From contig PCAM01000006.1 in NCBI GenBank assembly GCA_002730555.1, positions 1 through 64,000 on the forward strand: DNA of 64,000 nucleotides, written 5' to 3'. A model generated the notes under the pieces. The model saw only the letters and a program-made list of their open reading frames with translations, made no database searches and was not told where the DNA came from. This DNA comes from Chloroflexota bacterium. GTDB taxonomy: Bacteria; Chloroflexota; Dehalococcoidia; Lucifugimonadales; Lucifugimonadaceae. A program made the translations under genes and the position numbers. Shown one piece after another: positions 27,178-36,362 of this stretch. Positions within the stretch are counted from its first letter, which is position 1. Each line of letters begins with the position of its first letter.

Positions 27178-28908
27178 ATGTCAACTCACCAGATCACAGC
27201 TAACGCGTCTCAGGTAATGGTCGAGCAGCTAGTCGCATCCGGAATTGACTACGTGTTCTACAACTCCGGGTCACGCGAAGCCCGTTTCTTCGACTCTCTG
27301 CACGCCAACCCGGACATTCAAGGCATCCTTTCGCTACATGAAGGAATCGTCACATCAGCCGCCGGTGGGTACACTCAGGTCAAGGGTGACCCCGCTGTAA
27401 TCGTCGTCCACCTGGGTGCCGGACTGGCGCAGTGCCTAGGTCAACTCATCAACGTGTGGTCAGCAAGCCTGCCGGTGGTGGTCATCACATTTGCCGGTGA
27501 CACCGGCAGTTTTGCTGATCGTATCGAACTGGACCTGAGCCATACATTCGGACCGACGTCCATCGCCGCTCCTTTCGTCAAGGCGAGTTGGGCGGTGATA
27601 GAACCTGAAGGGTTGCCACAGGCGTTGAGGAGGGCCATACGTGTAGCGAAAACTCCGCCATTCGGCCCGGTACACCTAGCTGTTTACGATCGCCTTCTCG
27701 AAGACGACATAGTCACGACGAACATCATCGATGGCGATATCCAGGAGCTCAAAGTCGGGTACCCATCAGACGACGATGTCCAAACCATTTCATCAGCTCT
27801 AGATGACGCCGAACGGCCGATGTTTTTTGTGGGGGACGGAGTCTGGAAAAGTAACGCCGAAAAAGAACTCATCGCCCTGGCCGAACACTACGGGGCCGCG
27901 GTAACCACCACACCGTTCGGTGATGCGCGGGGTGTGCCCGTCTCTCATCAGCTTCACTGCGGAAGAATCGATACCGCAGTCGAGAGGATCAAACCGGATC
28001 AGATTATTTGTTTCGGGGTACGGCACCGAGGAAACGGAAAGGCGGATGACTTCGACGCGTTCGCCACGGCGACCAACATCATCGCAGTCGGTTCGGGGGT
28101 TTCTAACTTCCAGAACCTCCCGGGAGTGAGTCTCGAAGTTCTCGCAGATGAAGGAAGGACTATCGATCGCCTCCTCGAAGTTGCAACTACGTCCACTCCA
28201 TCCTCCAACTACGACGCGAGGCGGGCTGCTGCCGAGGCTCACTCGAAAGCTCTGAGAGAAGAACGACGTTTGGTGACTGGATGGGCGCCAAAACAGTCAG
28301 GAAAAGTCCGCCCTTTGGTGCTACTCGACACCCTAGACGAGGAGTTGGAACTTCTTGGCGGGGGCGTTGTGACGTTTGAGTCTCCATCCACCTCGTTTGA
28401 TTCCGTTCAATCTAAAGAGGGCGGCGGGAACAATATTTACATTCGCTCCGCCGGTGGATCGGAAGGCTATGGCATCGGTGCTGCGATAGGCGCCAAGCTC
28501 GCATCACCGGACACCCCGGTCGTGGGCCTGGTCGGAGACGGCTCTACCTTCTACGCAGACTCTGGTCTCTGGACCGCCGTACACCACCGAATCCCTGTGC
28601 TTTACGTCATCCCGAATAACGGTACATACGGTGTCGTAGCCGGAGCATTTGGGCAGGCGGGAGAAGTGATGATTGATACGGGCCAGTACGCGAGCGTTGC
28701 CCTTGAAGGAATTGAGCCCGTAGCAATAGCCGGGGGGTTCGGCATGGACGGCATCGTCGTAAACGACGAGGCCAAACTTCGGGGTGCGATCAAACACGGT
28801 CTGGATGTAGTCATGAACGACCAGCTGCCGTATCTGATTGATGTCAAACTTCCCCTCGGATTACCGGAAGGCGGAACTCCCGCAGAAGTGTGGAAGTTAG
28901 GAGGATAA
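27178..28908 (+). CDS. TPP-dependent enzyme, acetolactate synthase/benzoylformate decarboxylase-like
   Basis: This 576-residue single-chain TPP enzyme has the usual three domains. Residues 1-175 are the PYR domain with the catalytic Glu 55 in LHEG, followed by a central domain. The PP domain carries GDGSTFYADSGLW at about residue 452 and NNGTYG some 25 residues on. It decarboxylates or ligates 2-oxo acids in the cytoplasm. The usual Asn of the GDG-x-N motif is not at the expected spacing; NNGTYG probably supplies it. Codon use seems less GC-biased than in its neighbours, and the gene lies between two tRNA-like relics, so acquisition by transfer is possible. Confidence 0.88.
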   Translation: MSTHQITANASQVMVEQLVASGIDYVFYNSGSREARFFDSLHANPDIQGILSLHEGIVTSAAGGYTQVKGDPAVIVVHLGAGLAQCLGQLINVWSASLPVVVITFAGDTGSFADRIELDLSHTFGPTSIAAPFVKASWAVIEPEGLPQALRRAIRVAKTPPFGPVHLAVYDRLLEDDIVTTNIIDGDIQELKVGYPSDDDVQTISSALDDAERPMFFVGDGVWKSNAEKELIALAEHYGAAVTTTPFGDARGVPVSHQLHCGRIDTAVERIKPDQIICFGVRHRGNGKADDFDAFATATNIIAVGSGVSNFQNLPGVSLEVLADEGRTIDRLLEVATTSTPSSNYDARRAAAEAHSKALREERRLVTGWAPKQSGKVRPLVLLDTLDEELELLGGGVVTFESPSTSFDSVQSKEGGGNNIYIRSAGGSEGYGIGAAIGAKLASPDTPVVGLVGDGSTFYADSGLWTAVHHRIPVLYVIPNNGTYGVVAGAFGQAGEVMIDTGQYASVALEGIEPVAIAGGFGMDGIVVNDEAKLRGAIKHGLDVVMNDQLPYLIDVKLPLGLPEGGTPAEVWKLGG

Positions 28909-28950
28909 CTTAAGCCCGTCCTGATCAGGCGACTGGTCACTACTCTGTGG

Positions 28951-28981
28951 CCCATCGGATCGAGTCCGAGACGGATCACCA
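28951..28981 (+). repeat. Partial duplicate of the tRNA-Lys 3' end (possible attachment site or tRNA relic)
   Basis: The segment CGGATCGAGTCCGAGACGGATCACCA differs from the tRNA-Lys 3' end (23196-23221) at only two positions. A terminator of similar sequence follows in both places. The 5' half of a tRNA is not present; the TPP-enzyme stop codon is at 28906-28908. It may be the far end of an integrated module or the remains of a second tRNA-Lys gene. Confidence 0.55.
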
Positions 28982-29003
28982 CTCTCAACCCATCCGAATA
29001 TGA

Positions 29004-29030
29004 AGACCCCGGCCAGTCCGGGGTCTTTTC
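29004..29030 (+). terminator. Strong terminator
   Basis: AGACCCCGG and CCGGGGTCT form a perfect 9-base-pair stem around CCAGT, followed by TTTTC. It closes the TPP-enzyme gene. Since the lipoprotein gene on the other strand ends at 29040, it could serve both. Confidence 0.8.
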
Positions 29031-29039
29031 GTGATTTGT

Positions 29040-29960
29040 TCATTCGCCCCCGCAATTAGCCGGGCACTCGGTCTGCCAGGCAGCTTGAGTTGCCAGGCGG
29101 GAATCCTTGTTCGCCATGGTTGTGAGGATTTTTTGCAACTTCGCTATCTCGGATTCGGACATGAATTCGAGGGGGCATTTGCCTTCGGCGCCTGTTGAGA
29201 GGGCTCGTTTGAGGCTCCACTCGAACTCGTCGATCGGGAGTAGGCCGGACGGTCCACTGTGGCGGATCGCGGCGGGCGAGGCTCTGCCTATCGAGTCGCC
29301 GACGTTTGCGAACTGGCCGTCCACGACCTGCAACTCCACCACGTGGTCGTAGCCCAGGAAGTACGGCGTGTTGGCTATCTCGATGTGTACTTCCCAGTCC
29401 TTGGGATCGTAGACATCGCCTTCGGGAGTGGTCGTAACCGGATTCAGGTCAACCCTGACACGACCTGATATCGAAGCTGTGAGCACGGTCTCGGGAACTA
29501 CCTCGAACACGATGTCGGGATTGTTCCCGGCGTTCCAGTTTTCGATTGTTCCCTGCCAGAAAGTGCCACCGAACGGGATCAAGATCCATTCACCGGCGAA
29601 CGAAACTTCACCCAATGAGCGCGTAACCGGGTCGTACTCACGAGACACCTTGAATGGCAAAACCAGATCGAACGTTGTTGCAGTTGGTACAGGCGTCGGT
29701 GTCGGTACTGGCAGAGGAGAAGGAGTGGTACCCCGAGATGTATCGGTACTCGGGGGCGCAGTGGCATCCCCAGCGATTGTTGTCGGCTGAGCCGTTGCCG
29801 GGATCGTCGTGCCGTCCTGGATGGTTATATCAACACTTCCGCAGGCAACCAGGGCGACAAACGAGGTGAGGGCGACCAAGGTCTGAAGTCCGTCGAGGCC
29901 ACCTGCAAGTACGTGCCTGACCCTATCCTCCTTCTCGATGGCCGATCCGCCAATAGTCAT
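29040..29960 (-). CDS. Lipoprotein with Pro/Thr-rich linker, unknown function
   Basis: The 306-residue form has a hydrophobic segment (LQTLVALTSFVALVAC) ending in a lipobox, so the Cys near residue 41 should be lipidated. A linker with PVPTPTPVPTATT follows, then a beta-rich domain of about 200 residues with four cysteines near the C-terminus (GKCPLEF and TECPANCGGE). The open frame continues 42 codons upstream. I use the ATG at 29958-29960 because the signal peptide then starts at a normal distance, but the ribosome site is poor. The domain is not recognised. Such linkers are common in exported Chloroflexota proteins. Confidence 0.7.
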   Translation of the reverse strand: MTIGGSAIEKEDRVRHVLAGGLDGLQTLVALTSFVALVACGSVDITIQDGTTIPATAQPTTIAGDATAPPSTDTSRGTTPSPLPVPTPTPVPTATTFDLVLPFKVSREYDPVTRSLGEVSFAGEWILIPFGGTFWQGTIENWNAGNNPDIVFEVVPETVLTASISGRVRVDLNPVTTTPEGDVYDPKDWEVHIEIANTPYFLGYDHVVELQVVDGQFANVGDSIGRASPAAIRHSGPSGLLPIDEFEWSLKRALSTGAEGKCPLEFMSESEIAKLQKILTTMANKDSRLATQAAWQTECPANCGGE

Positions 29961-30128
29961 TCCACATGATTTCTCGTGGTCGAGAAACCTTACTCCATCC
30001 GGAAGGCCGGGTCGGCTGGCGCGCCAAACCCCCATCACACGCGTTCCTTTGCTATAGTCTCGGGCGTCCATCGAGCCGCTAGCCACGTCTGCGAGTGCTG
30101 AGCGTGTACCGGCCTTACGGAGCGCAAT

Positions 30129-31049
30129 ATGAAACTCCTCTTTTTCGACGACTTCACGTTCGGCGCACTGAAAGGCGACGATCGGGTCGTCGACCTTTCG
30201 GCTGAGGTCGCGGGCATTCCGGCTATCGGCCCGCAGGACGTGATCAAAGGCGTCATCAACAACTGGGACACGTACCGGGGCAAGCTTGAAGACGCCGTCG
30301 AGTCCGCTGAGGGTGTGCCGGTGTCCAGCGTTCGGCTCCGCCCGCCTCTACCCAAGCCGACCAACATCGACTGCATGGCCGTCAACTACATGGAGGACGG
30401 CACCCGGGACGCGCCAGCGCAGATCAACAGCTTCTACAAAACGCCGTTTGCCATCATCGGCGATGGCGACGACATGATCCTCCCGGACGTGCCGGCGACC
30501 ATTTTTGAGGGCGAGGCAGAGTTGGCGCTCGTGATGAGCAAGTACGGCTCTAACGTCGCCGAAAAGGACGCCTTTGACTACGTCTTTGGATACGTCAACT
30601 TCATCGACGGCTCCGCTCGCGGACTGCCGGAAGGCGGCTTCCCGACGATGAAGAGTCGGCACACCTTCGCGCCCATCGGTCCGTACCTTGTGACCAAGGA
30701 CGAGATCTCCGATCCGCAGAAGTTGCAGGTAACGCTGACGAACAACGGAATTGTCCAGCAGAACTTCAACACGGACGACATGGCGCACCAGCTCGCCCGA
30801 TGTGTCGAGTGGGTCACCTCGATCCACCCGGTTGAGGCCGGAGACATCCTCGCCACCGGCACGAACCACGGCGGGTTGAACTCATTCCAGGGCGGCGATG
30901 TCGTCACGCTGGAGGTCGAAGGGCTCGGCAAGTTGACCATCAACATCACCGACGAACTGAATCGCACGTGGGGCCGCGAGACCCGACATGACATGGCTGC
31001 GAAGGGCCAAGAAGGCACGACGCCGCAGATCTCCGGTAAGTACGCGTAG
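30129..31049 (+). CDS. Fumarylacetoacetate hydrolase family protein
   Basis: This 306-residue protein has the FAH fold. The metal site uses Glu residues of IFEGEAELALVM and the Asp in FIDGSARG. NIDCMAVNYMEDG opens the domain, and GDILATGTNHGG near residue 240 is the typical GT(P)xG loop. Family members cleave C-C bonds of 2,4-dioxo acids or hydrate or decarboxylate 2-oxo-enoates in aromatic and sugar-acid breakdown. The clear ATG follows GGAGCGCAAT. The gene stands alone with a strong terminator about 100 bases downstream. Confidence 0.9.
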   Translation: MKLLFFDDFTFGALKGDDRVVDLSAEVAGIPAIGPQDVIKGVINNWDTYRGKLEDAVESAEGVPVSSVRLRPPLPKPTNIDCMAVNYMEDGTRDAPAQINSFYKTPFAIIGDGDDMILPDVPATIFEGEAELALVMSKYGSNVAEKDAFDYVFGYVNFIDGSARGLPEGGFPTMKSRHTFAPIGPYLVTKDEISDPQKLQVTLTNNGIVQQNFNTDDMAHQLARCVEWVTSIHPVEAGDILATGTNHGGLNSFQGGDVVTLEVEGLGKLTINITDELNRTWGRETRHDMAAKGQEGTTPQISGKYA

Positions 31050-31072
31050 GTAGGCCGTTTAGGGGGACAAAT

Positions 31073-31145
31073 CTTCTCCCTCACCCTTCGCGAGCCTCGG
31101 GGTGATTTCGTTGGACTCTCCCGCTGGGAGAGAGGGATTTGGGTG
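31073..31145. repeat. Dispersed intergenic repeat
   Basis: CTTCTCCCTCACCCTTCG and CTCTCCCGCTGGGAGAGAGGG with GGTGATG are copies of the GGGAGAGGG/GGTGAGGG family. They sit between the FAH-family gene and its terminator. Confidence 0.6.
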
Positions 31146-31149
31146 ATGA

Positions 31150-31186
31150 AAAAGGGCCGGGCGGGTAATGCCTGTCCGGCCCTTTT
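31150..31186 (+). terminator. Strong terminator after the FAH-family gene
   Basis: AAAAGGGCCGG pairs with CCGGCCCTTTT, and five further pairs (two G-U) close a TAATG loop, giving about 16 pairs in all, with T residues on the 3' arm. The rest of the 497-base space up to 31546 contains repeats and no gene I can support. Confidence 0.8.
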
Positions 31187-31501
31187 GCGTTTACTTCGTA
31201 TCGCTGTAGTGGCGAATGACTATCCGCCCGTTCCGGTCGAACAGGCCGGAATCCTCCCCACCGGCGGCGGCATCACCAGTTATCCTCCCGAACTTGATTC
31301 AGGATTCACTGGTTTTTCCGAACGCTCGATCGTGTCATTCCGGGTCGAGACGGCGGAGGCGTTCCCCAACCACGGACGAGCCGGCCATACGGCCCGATCC
31401 CGAATTGACTTCAGGACGGCAGTAGTGGTGTCTGCGGTGAACAAAGAGGCATCATTGCTGCACTGGCGTATTGCCGCACGCCCGGAGTTCACGCCGAGAA
31501 A

Positions 31502-31548
31502 ACTTCTCCCTCACCCCAGCCCTCTCCCGCTGGGAGAGGGGGTTTCCT
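31502..31548. repeat. Dispersed intergenic repeat
   Basis: CTTCTCCCTCACCCCAGCC is followed by CCCTCTCCCGCTGGGAGAGGG, a near-perfect palindrome ending next to the stop codon of the Gfo/Idh/MocA gene. It is nearly the same as the copy at 40138-40193. Confidence 0.6.
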
Positions 31549-32647
31549 AGCCTCCCGGTACGTCCATCGCCCTGCCCTCGTCTGAGGACTGGCGTATGGC
31601 GTCTATTAAGACGTGTAGCTCTACAGCCGTGTCGAAGTCCGGGTAGCTGCTGTCTTCGCCCCGGATGCCCTTTGCGAACTGATCGTAGAGCTGCCCCACG
31701 TTGAACGGCACACCCTTCGGCATCTCTTCGTTCACGTATGTGTGGCGCGCCGGGATGTCGATCTCGGCGAGGTCGTCTCCCCCCTGCACGCCTTCCAACT
31801 TCAGACCGCCGACATTGGTGGAGCCGGCCGAGGTCGCTTTCAGCGTGCCTCTTGTGCCGAAGATCTCAAGAGTCAGCCCGCTTCCCGCGTACGGGATGCT
31901 GGAGACGTAGACTGACGCCGCGGCGCCGTTCTCTAGCGTGGCGTTGACGAGGATCGTATCGGGCGATGTGACATCGACCATCACGTCGGTGTCGACCTCG
32001 TGCCACTGCGGCACCTGGGTCGTGATCTGCGCAGAGACCTTCACGAAATCGCCCGCAACAAAGCGCAGCGCGTCTATCGAGTGGCCTGCGGAAATGGTGA
32101 GCGTGTTTGCGCCAAGCTCGACGTCGCGTTGCCAGGTTCGGCCTGAGTCACGGGTCAGCACGCCGCCGCCGATCTGGCGGAGTGACGCCGACAGGACCTC
32201 GCCGATATAGCCCGTTTCCACGAGTTCTTTCATGTGCATGACGGCCGGGGCGGCGCGGGATTGTAGGCCAACGATCGCTCGGACGTCCTTCTCTTTGGCC
32301 AACGCCGCCAGCTCCCGGGCCTCGTCGGTCGTCTTGCCGAGCGGCCACTCCGTGAACACGTGCTTGCCGGCGTTGATCACGTCCTTCGTGATGTCGTAGT
32401 GGGTCGGCACACGGAGCACCACCGCTGCGGCGTCTATATCCGGGTGCGCCAGCATCGTGTGATAGTTGTCGAATGGGATCTTCGCCCCATACTGTCGTGC
32501 GGAATCCTCCGCCGTCTCCATGCGGGTCGTGCAGGCGCCGGTCAACTCCCAATCGACACTCGCCTGGCTGGCGGGGAGGTGTGCACGGTGCGCCCATCCG
32601 ACCGTGGGGCTGGCGCCGATGATTCCGAGGCGTATCTGATCCGGCAT
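31547..32647 (-). CDS. Gfo/Idh/MocA family oxidoreductase
   Basis: This 366-residue NAD(P)-dependent oxidoreductase has an N-terminal Rossmann fold opening with LGIIGASPTVGWAHRAH, the HVFTEWPLGKT variant of the EKP motif (the Lys is moved or absent), and a C-terminal alpha/beta domain. The EKPL motif normally places the catalytic Lys; here the sequence reads TEWPLGK, so the chemistry may differ. Such Gal80-like members often act on sugars or inositols or serve as regulators. It is convergent with the FAH-family gene. Confidence 0.85.
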   Translation of the reverse strand: MPDQIRLGIIGASPTVGWAHRAHLPASQASVDWELTGACTTRMETAEDSARQYGAKIPFDNYHTMLAHPDIDAAAVVLRVPTHYDITKDVINAGKHVFTEWPLGKTTDEARELAALAKEKDVRAIVGLQSRAAPAVMHMKELVETGYIGEVLSASLRQIGGGVLTRDSGRTWQRDVELGANTLTISAGHSIDALRFVAGDFVKVSAQITTQVPQWHEVDTDVMVDVTSPDTILVNATLENGAAASVYVSSIPYAGSGLTLEIFGTRGTLKATSAGSTNVGGLKLEGVQGGDDLAEIDIPARHTYVNEEMPKGVPFNVGQLYDQFAKGIRGEDSSYPDFDTAVELHVLIDAIRQSSDEGRAMDVPGG

Positions 32648-32825
32648 GGTTTACCTGCTTTGTCAGGAGCTAATTCTTGAGTCGTAGTGCGCCGGGTACT
32701 GTACTGCGGAAGGGCCAAACAGCAAAACGGCGGCGGTCTACAGAGGGTGATCCCTACGGATTGGCGCCAAAACTCCCGCCCGGTGACGACGTGTGGCGGA
32801 AAGTTTTGATACCCTCCGGCCTGCC

Positions 32826-33332
32826 ATGTACATGAAACTTTTCACGTTTGTCCTTTTGATCGCTGCCATCTCCATCGCGGCCTGCTCAAGTTCGAGTGCC
32901 GACGACAAAGCGGAGTACTTCGACGTGTATCAGGAGTTGATCACGGAGCACGCCGCTACACAGAACACACTGGGGTCCGGCCCGACATTCGATCTCAGTG
33001 AAGGTTCCGCCGAGGCAGCCATCAATAAACGCCTGGGTGAACTGAGGATCGCGGCGGCCGAGTTCAATGCGCTCCGGTTCCGCTGGCAGGCTCAGGATCC
33101 CCCGGCCGATTTCACGATCCATTACGACCTTGTTGTGCAGTTGCTTGAAAGTTCCAACTCGGGCCTGAGTTTCGCCGTGGATGCTTTCGAGGAGATGAGC
33201 CGGCAGGTTGATCTTCCGACCCCGGACACGGACGCTGCGAATGTCCTGATTCGCCAGAGCGAAACGGCGCTCGCCGAGGCGAATGCGTTCGCCTCGGCGG
33301 CCAACCGTGAGCGAGACAGGCTCGAACGTTAG
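32826..33332 (+). CDS. Small helical lipoprotein, unknown function
   Basis: This 168-residue protein begins with a short signal peptide (MYMKLFTFVLLIAAISIAAC) with lipobox IAAC, Cys 20. The mature part is almost fully helical (heptad-like EYFDVYQELITEHAATQN and a long C-terminal ALAEANAFASAANRERDR helix). It probably forms a small helical bundle on the outer face of the membrane. The longer frame adds 11 residues that lack signal-peptide features. The next gene follows 31 bases later. Confidence 0.75.
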   Translation: MYMKLFTFVLLIAAISIAACSSSSADDKAEYFDVYQELITEHAATQNTLGSGPTFDLSEGSAEAAINKRLGELRIAAAEFNALRFRWQAQDPPADFTIHYDLVVQLLESSNSGLSFAVDAFEEMSRQVDLPTPDTDAANVLIRQSETALAEANAFASAANRERDRLER

Positions 33333-33363
33333 ACGACGACACCACGGAGTGGGAAAACTATCG

Positions 33364-34773
33364 ATGCTGGACATCACGATCACCAGCGGAACCGTGGTCA
33401 CGCCCTCAGGCGCCCGGGTTATGGATGTCCACATCGCTGACGGCGTTATCGCAGCCGTCACGCTGCCCGGCAGCGAGGGATTTGAGGCGGCTCGGAGCAT
33501 CGATGCTGCCGGCATGATCGTCGTGCCCGGCGGTGTGGAACCGCACGCACACATCGGGGGCTTTCGGCAGCCCGAGCGGTCGGGCGCCGAGCCTGTTTCC
33601 AGAGCTGCAATCTTTGGCGGCACGACGACGGTGCTTGATTTCGCGACGCAGGTGCCGGGCCATGATCTGTTGCACGCGGTTGACGAGGCGGCGGAGCGCT
33701 GGAGGGGGCAGGGGTATACCGACTACGCCTACCACCCCATTTTTGGCCGCCGTGCCAGCGAGAAGGACATCGGCCAGATCCCGGAACTGGTGCAGGCAGG
33801 CATCCCCAGTTTCAAGATCTTCACGACCAGCATCCGGCCGCCCAGTCCGCAGATGGAGGATCGGCAGACCGACTTCGGGCGGCTGGGTTCGATCATGGAG
33901 CAGGTGGCGGCGAACGGCGGGATTCTGCTGGTGCACTCGGAAGACGACGAGATGGTCCATTACAACTACGAACGCGCCGAGGCCGAGGGTAGATACGACT
34001 GGTGGCACATGAACGAGGTGCATTCCCGGGAGTCGGAGGACGTGTCGTTCCGGCGGGTCACGAGGCTGGCAGAGCTCAAGTCGTGCCCGATCTACTTCGT
34101 ACACGTGAGCGCTGTTGAGGGCATCCAGGCGGTGGCCGCGGCCCGGTCAGCGGGGATGCCGGTGTACGGTGAGACGCTGCACAACTACGCGTCTTTCAGT
34201 GCCGCCAATTACCGGGAAGAGAACGGCATGAAGTACCACACCTACCCGTCGCTGAAGGATGAGGCGGACGGACGGGCGCTGTGGGACGCGCTGGTGGACG
34301 GGGCGCTGTCCACGGTCGCGACCGATCTGGTGGCCACGACTTGGGAAGAGAAGACCCGGTTCAAGACGGTGGCGGACGTTACAGGCGGCCACAATGGGAT
34401 CGAGACCCGGGTGGGGGTCGCATACACGGAGGGCGTGGTGCGGCGTGGCATGTCCCTTGGACGGTTTGTGGATATCACGTCGGCCAACCCGGCCCGGATT
34501 TTTGGCATGTACCCGCAGAAGGGAGCTATAGTTCCCGGGAGCGACGCCGACATCACGATCATCGATCCGTCGATCAAGCGGAAGCTGACGGCGGACGATC
34601 TCCACATGAACGACTACAGCATCTGGGAAGGGTTCGATATCGAGGGCTGGCCGGTCACGACGCTGTTGCGGGGGAAGGTGGCGGTGGAGAAGGGTGAGCT
34701 GCTGGGTTCGGCAGGGGACGGTCAGTTCTTGAAGCGGTCGATATCCTCCGACGTCACGTCGAGGCCGATCTAG
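33364..34773 (+). CDS. Hydantoinase/dihydroorotase-like amidohydrolase
   Basis: This 469-residue cyclic amidohydrolase matches the D-hydantoinase/allantoinase group. Metal ligands are His-x-His in VEPHAHIGG, the carboxylated Lys of SFKIFTTS, His in LLVHSEDD and His in YFVHVSAVEG. The last Asp lies in VATDLVATTWEEK, where the usual ATDHAPH-type motif is changed. The NPARIFGMYPQKG and GSDADITIID motifs at the C-terminus are typical. It opens cyclic amides such as hydantoins or dihydropyrimidines. The frame is open for 27 codons upstream, but homology starts at the ATG at 33364. With the aminotransferase, amidohydrolase and M24 genes it suggests breakdown of a nitrogen-containing compound. Confidence 0.9.
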   Translation: MLDITITSGTVVTPSGARVMDVHIADGVIAAVTLPGSEGFEAARSIDAAGMIVVPGGVEPHAHIGGFRQPERSGAEPVSRAAIFGGTTTVLDFATQVPGHDLLHAVDEAAERWRGQGYTDYAYHPIFGRRASEKDIGQIPELVQAGIPSFKIFTTSIRPPSPQMEDRQTDFGRLGSIMEQVAANGGILLVHSEDDEMVHYNYERAEAEGRYDWWHMNEVHSRESEDVSFRRVTRLAELKSCPIYFVHVSAVEGIQAVAAARSAGMPVYGETLHNYASFSAANYREENGMKYHTYPSLKDEADGRALWDALVDGALSTVATDLVATTWEEKTRFKTVADVTGGHNGIETRVGVAYTEGVVRRGMSLGRFVDITSANPARIFGMYPQKGAIVPGSDADITIIDPSIKRKLTADDLHMNDYSIWEGFDIEGWPVTTLLRGKVAVEKGELLGSAGDGQFLKRSISSDVTSRPI

Positions 34774-34794
34774 CTAACCACCGGCGGTCACGGC

Positions 34795-34990
34795 CCCGGT
34801 GCCACCGGCCGTCGCGACTGGCATGATGACGAGACCTATGTCGCAGTTTCCGTGGGCGTCGAACACTATTCCGGCTACCAGTGGGCCAGAGACCATCGGG
34901 ACCACTTCCAGCATACTGGTGACGCCGAGGATGCTCCGGAAGTGGCGCATGCCGTACGCTTCGGCGATGATGGAGCGATCGGTCAGCCGT
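34795..34990 (-). pseudogene. Relic of an MFS carrier C-terminal segment
   Basis: The minus strand reads EAYGMRHFRSILGVTSM and GPLVAGIVFDAHGN. This is a diverged copy of EAYGMRHFGTILGVTSM and GPLMAGMIFDTYGT in the MFS gene at 35067-36341. The copy lies just downstream of that gene on the same strand, has lost everything before the EAYGM motif, and has no start. It is the remains of a tandem paralogue. Confidence 0.65.
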
Positions 34991-35066
34991 TGTACGGGCC
35001 GCGCCGCTCTCCCGGGGTTGCCGGCACGGCGTTCGCGAGGGCTTGGAAATTACCTGCCGTCCACCG

Positions 35067-36341
35067 TCACGCAGTTGACCCGGGTGTCACCGGCCGTCGT
35101 GCCATCGCCATCGCAAGAGCACCCAGTGCGAACATCAACCCCATGATGCCGAATGCGATGTCGTATGTTCCGTATGTGTCGAAGATCATGCCAGCCATGA
35201 GCGGACCCACGATAATGGGGATTACCGAGGGCATGCTGGTCACGCCGAGAATAGTCCCGAAGTGGCGCATGCCGTAGGCTTCGACCACGGTCAGCGGTAA
35301 CAGAGCGCCCATTGCACCCATGCCCATCCCGTAGAAAGCGATCACGAACCAGACCGCGGCCGATCCGCCGACGATGATGAGCAGGAACAGTGCCGCCGAC
35401 TGGAACGCCAGGCTGATCGCCATCGCCCATCGGGCCGTGATCGTTTCGCTGAGCCGCCCAAAAATCAGCTTGCTGGCTATGCCGAACATCGAAAGCAGCA
35501 TCACCCCCGTCGCCGCGGCACCGCTCGAGATGCCCTGCGACTCAAGATGCGGGATCAGCTGGGTGACCACGACGGCATACGTGAACGGCGGCACGGCGTG
35601 GCCGATCGCCAGGAAATAGAACGACCGCATTCGCATCACATCGCCCAGTGAGTAGCCGACGGAATCGCCCAGGCTCTCTTTCTCACTCTCTCTCGGCGCC
35701 CAGCGTTTATCGCGCGCTGCGTCAACATCGCTTTGTCGGTCCCGTACATAGATCAGGGTCACCAGCCCTATGAGCAGGATGATGACGGCGAACGCCACGT
35801 AGCCCCAGCGCCATCCGGATGTCCCCACGACCAGCGCCGCCAGCGGGACCATCGTCAGGCCGCCGATGTTGTTGCCGGCGGTCACGAATCCCATCATTCG
35901 GCCGCGTGTCCCGGCAAACCAGATTGAGATGAGCCGGCCGCTCGGGATCATGGTCGCCCCGGGTAGTCCCAGGTAGATCAGCGCGCTTGCGACGTAGAAG
36001 TGCCACAACGAGGTCATACCGGCGTAGATGACGAATCCGGCAGCGACCACGACAAGCGATCCGACCATGACCGGGCGGGAGCCAAAACGGTCGATCCAGC
36101 GCCCTACCAGTGGTGAGATCAACGCCGATGCGACCCCGAAGACCAGGGCCGTGTTGATCTGCGTTCGAGTCCAACCATACTGTTCTTCGAGCGGCTCGAT
36201 GAACACGCCAAAGGCGTAGTTGGACGTGCCGATGGTGAGCCCGCTGGCGAGCGAAGCTATGAGCGCGATCAACCAGCCGTTGTACAGGCCGCGTCGTTTT
36301 ACCGGCGCCGGCGGTTTGGCGTCCCTGGGAGTTACCGCCAT
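35067..36341 (-). CDS. MFS transporter, OxlT/monocarboxylate-like
   Basis: This 424-residue carrier has 12 helices. NGWLIALIASLASG opens helix 1, YGWTRTQINTA precedes helix 2, and GRWIDRFGSRPVM is the loop 2-3 motif. It is a paralogue of the carriers at 431-1774 and 43613-44950, and a relic of a further copy lies behind it. It is 21 bases downstream of the class III aminotransferase gene on the same strand, so the two are probably co-transcribed. The carrier may take up the substrate of that pathway, likely an organic or amino acid. Confidence 0.9.
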   Translation of the reverse strand: MAVTPRDAKPPAPVKRRGLYNGWLIALIASLASGLTIGTSNYAFGVFIEPLEEQYGWTRTQINTALVFGVASALISPLVGRWIDRFGSRPVMVGSLVVVAAGFVIYAGMTSLWHFYVASALIYLGLPGATMIPSGRLISIWFAGTRGRMMGFVTAGNNIGGLTMVPLAALVVGTSGWRWGYVAFAVIILLIGLVTLIYVRDRQSDVDAARDKRWAPRESEKESLGDSVGYSLGDVMRMRSFYFLAIGHAVPPFTYAVVVTQLIPHLESQGISSGAAATGVMLLSMFGIASKLIFGRLSETITARWAMAISLAFQSAALFLLIIVGGSAAVWFVIAFYGMGMGAMGALLPLTVVEAYGMRHFGTILGVTSMPSVIPIIVGPLMAGMIFDTYGTYDIAFGIMGLMFALGALAMAMARRPVTPGSTA

Positions 36342-36362
36342 GAATAGGTCAGCCGAGACTCG

